Positions 62,204 to 64,000 of a stretch of 64,000 nt of DNA are shown piece after piece. A program made the translations under genes and the position numbers. Position 1 is the first letter of the stretch. The number at the start of each line of letters is the position of its first letter. The notes below the pieces were generated by a model. That model did not search any database. It worked only from the letters and a program-made list of their open reading frames with translations, and had not been told where the DNA came from. The stretch lies in assembly GCA_945952585.1 (NCBI GenBank), contig CAMFII010000002.1, positions 558,001 through 622,000 of the forward strand, written 5' to 3'. Source of the stretch: an uncultured Rhodobacter sp. Lineage in GTDB: Bacteria; Pseudomonadota; Alphaproteobacteria; Rhodobacterales; Rhodobacteraceae.

Positions 62204-63024
62204 CCGGACGAATTTTCTACGAAAATTCTGAAATTTCGCAGAAATTTCGGGGTGCGGAGCGGCCGCTGCTGGCCGTGCGTGGGCTGACGAAGCGCTACGG
62301 GGCGCGGATTGGCTGCGCCGAGGTCAGCTTCGATCTCTGGCCGGGCGAGGTCCTGGGCATCGTCGGCGAAAGCGGGTCGGGCAAATCGACGCTGCTCTCC
62401 TGCCTTGCCGGACATCTGGCGCCGGACGAGGGCGAGGTGGTGTTCGACACCGCCGACGGTCTGCGGGACACTGTCGCCATGGCAGAGGCCGAGCGGCGGC
62501 GGTTGGCGCGGACCGACTGGGCCTTCGTCCACCAGAACCCGCGCGACGGGTTGCGCATGGGGGTGAGCGCCGGCGGCAATGTCGGCGAGCGACTGATGGC
62601 GGTGGGCGCGCGGAACTACGGGACGATCCGGGGACAGGCGCTGGACTGGCTGGGGCGGGTCGAGATCGCCGCCGACCGGATCGACGACCGGCCGCGGGCC
62701 TTTTCGGGCGGGATGCAGCAGCGCCTGCAGATCGCGCGGAACCTTGTCACCGGACCGCGGCTCGTGTTCATGGACGAGCCGACCGGGGGGCTCGACGTGT
62801 CGGTGCAGGCGCGACTTCTGGATCTGCTGAGGGGGCTCGTGCGCGAGATGGGGCTGTCGGTCATCATCGTGACCCATGACCTTGCCGTGGTGCGGCTATT
62901 GGCCGACCGGTTGATGGTGATGAAGGGGGGGCGCGTGGTCGAACAGGGGCTGACCGATCAGGTGCTGGACGATCCGCAGCATGCCTATACGCAGCTTCTG
63001 GTGTCCTCGGTCCTGCAGGTGTGA
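62200..63024 (+). CDS. phnK: C-P lyase ATPase PhnK with a repeat-encoded N-terminal extension
   Basis: 274 residues from GTG 62200, supported by GGGGGAGAGG upstream and the GTGA overlap with phnJ. Residues 4-17 ([14 protein letters not shown]) are encoded entirely by the 41-bp repeat; normal PhnK similarity begins at [16 protein letters not shown] motifs: [36 protein letters not shown]. PhnK docks on the GHIJ core. The extension does not disturb the ABC domain. GTG 62275 would be an alternative start that skips the repeat but loses the first strand. Confidence 0.92.
   Translation: MTGRIFYENSEISQKFRGAERPLLAVRGLTKRYGARIGCAEVSFDLWPGEVLGIVGESGSGKSTLLSCLAGHLAPDEGEVVFDTADGLRDTVAMAEAERRRLARTDWAFVHQNPRDGLRMGVSAGGNVGERLMAVGARNYGTIRGQALDWLGRVEIAADRIDDRPRAFSGGMQQRLQIARNLVTGPRLVFMDEPTGGLDVSVQARLLDLLRGLVREMGLSVIIVTHDLAVVRLLADRLMVMKGGRVVEQGLTDQVLDDPQHAYTQLLVSSVLQV
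62209..62249. repeat. 41-bp double-hairpin repeat, copy 2, inside the phnK coding region
   Basis: Exact inverted copy of 16628-16668: stems GAATTTTC-TAC-GAAAATTC and GAAATTTC-GCA-GAAATTTC. It lies 9 bp inside the phnK reading frame with no stop in frame and is translated as codons 4-17. Two exact 41-bp copies 45 kb apart imply a dispersed, recently moved or conserved element. Confidence 0.92.
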
Positions 63025-63026
63025 CG

Positions 63027-63707
63027 ATGATCCAAGTCTCTGACCTGTCGAAGAGTTTCACCCTGCACAACCAGGGCGGCGCGGTGATCCCGGTGATGGC
63101 GGGCGCGACGCTGTCGGTTGCGCCCGGGGAATGCGTTGGTCTGACTGGTGCGTCCGGTGCGGGGAAGTCGACGCTGATGCGGATGGTCTATGGCAACTAC
63201 CTTGCCGCCGAGGGCTCGATCCGCGTCGGCGATCTGGACGTGGCCGGCGCCGAGCCGCGCGAGATCATTGCGCTGCGCCGACGGACGCTCGGCTATGTCA
63301 GCCAGTTCCTGCGGGTTGTCCCGCGAGTGCCGACGATCGAGGTGGTCGCCGAGCCGCTTCTGGTGCTGGGTGTCGCCCGGGACGAGGCACGCGGCCGGGC
63401 AGCGGCACTGCTTGCGCGCCTGAACATCCCCGAGCGGCTTTGGGCGTTGTCGCCCACCACCTTTTCCGGGGGCGAGCAGCAGCGGGTCAACATCGCGCGC
63501 GGCTTCGTTCATGGCTATCCGGCGCTGCTCCTTGACGAGCCGACGGCGAGCCTTGATGCCGCCAACCGCGAGGTCGTGCTCGAACTGATCGAGGAGGCCA
63601 AGGCGCGGGGCGCGGCGATCCTGGGCATCTTCCATGACGAGGGTGCGCGAGCGCGGGTCTGCGACCGGCTGGTGGATGTCACCTGCTTCACCCCGGGGCT
63701 GGCATGA
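63027..63707 (+). CDS. phnL: C-P lyase subunit PhnL (ABC-type ATPase)
   Basis: 226 residues from ATG 63027 (GTG 63021 is an alternative that overlaps the phnK stop). [18 protein letters not shown], Walker [25 protein letters not shown] and Walker [12 protein letters not shown] are typical. Supports the PhnI step. Coupled to phnN by ATGA. Confidence 0.93.
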   Translation: MIQVSDLSKSFTLHNQGGAVIPVMAGATLSVAPGECVGLTGASGAGKSTLMRMVYGNYLAAEGSIRVGDLDVAGAEPREIIALRRRTLGYVSQFLRVVPRVPTIEVVAEPLLVLGVARDEARGRAAALLARLNIPERLWALSPTTFSGGEQQRVNIARGFVHGYPALLLDEPTASLDAANREVVLELIEEAKARGAAILGIFHDEGARARVCDRLVDVTCFTPGLA

Positions 63708-64000
63708 GCGGGCGCCTTTTTGCCATCGTCGGGCCGTCGGGTGTCGGCAAGGACACGCTTCTGGCCGGGGCGGTGGCGGCAGACCCGCGCCTGCACTGGG
63801 CCAGACGGGTCATCACCCGGCCGGCGGCGGCCGGCGGCGAGCCGTTCGAGGGCGTCACGGTCGAGGAGTTCGAGCGGCGCCGTGCGGCCGGGGAGTTCGC
63901 GCTTTACTGGACGGCGCATGGCCTGTCCTACGGCATCCCGAAGGGCGAGGTCGCAGGGCTGGCCGAGGGGCGGGACGTTCTGTTCAACGGCTCGCGCGCC
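63704..64000 (+). CDS. phnN: Ribose 1,5-bisphosphate phosphokinase, partial at window edge
   Basis: 99 codons are visible; the gene runs off the window. Walker [13 protein letters not shown] at the N-terminus, then [24 protein letters not shown] and [13 protein letters not shown] are guanylate-kinase-fold PhnN features. Converts ribose 1,5-bisphosphate to PRPP with ATP in the final stage of C-P lyase catabolism. phnM, expected in a complete pathway, would lie beyond the edge or elsewhere. Confidence 0.9.
   Translation, partial: MSGRLFAIVGPSGVGKDTLLAGAVAADPRLHWARRVITRPAAAGGEPFEGVTVEEFERRRAAGEFALYWTAHGLSYGIPKGEVAGLAEGRDVLFNGSRA

Overview
The window is 64 kb of high-GC (roughly two-thirds G+C by eye), densely packed chromosome. 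Gene content and style (many ATGA/GTGA overlaps, GTG starts, Rhodobacterales-type phosphonate genes, many ABC importers) suggest an alphaproteobacterium of the Rhodobacter/Paracoccus group (Rhodobacteraceae/Paracoccaceae); this is inferred from content, not from a marker gene. I see no tRNA, rRNA, insertion sequence, prophage or CRISPR array. It reads as a series of catabolic and transport operons.

Layout. 1-7.4 kb: a MocR regulator with a perfect operator in front of it; a LysR regulator divergent from an ALDH7-type dehydrogenase; then a fused E1 alpha/beta 2-oxoacid dehydrogenase and a FabD-like acyltransferase that lacks the malonyl-binding arginine. 7.4-14.6 kb: a BMP-family (nucleoside/nucleobase type) ABC importer flanked by a CMP/dCMP-type deaminase and a cytosine deaminase-like amidohydrolase. 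14.7-24.9 kb: a DeoR regulator, a ribose-type ABC importer with a DUF2291 lipoprotein, a fucose-isomerase-like enzyme, a split transketolase and an FGGY kinase. This set fits D-apiose catabolism. 24.9-34.6 kb: an MlrC-type M81 protein, a peptide-type ABC importer, an RpiR regulator, and an OSBS/NSAR-type enolase-superfamily enzyme with a GNAT. 34.8-41.9 kb: a 2-aminoethylphosphonate-type locus with an FAD oxidoreductase, PhnX, an MBL hydrolase, an importer and TetR.

41.9-50.5 kb is the most unusual part. A single 1097-residue protein joins E1 alpha, E1 beta, a lipoyl-like carrier domain and a complete KAS III (FabH) domain. It is divergent from an operon of a FabI-like reductase, a 59-residue small protein, a MaoC-phosphotransacylase fusion, acetate kinase and both CoA-transferase subunits. 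Together these could decarboxylate a 2-oxoacid, carry and extend or transfer the acyl group, and recover it as acyl-phosphate/ATP or acyl-CoA. 50.6-53.3 kb: an ECF sigma/anti-sigma pair, a small secreted protein and an unknown gene. 53.5-64 kb: phosphonate uptake (phnCDE1E2), a hexapeptide transferase, phnF, and the C-P lyase genes phnGHIJKL plus the start of phnN, cut by the window edge.

Small palindromic repeats punctuate the window. An exact 41-bp double-hairpin element occurs twice in opposite orientation: once between two ABC genes, and once translated inside the N-terminus of PhnK. A second 47-bp double-hairpin family sits in two convergent gene gaps, and a nested palindrome sits at 13.2 kb.
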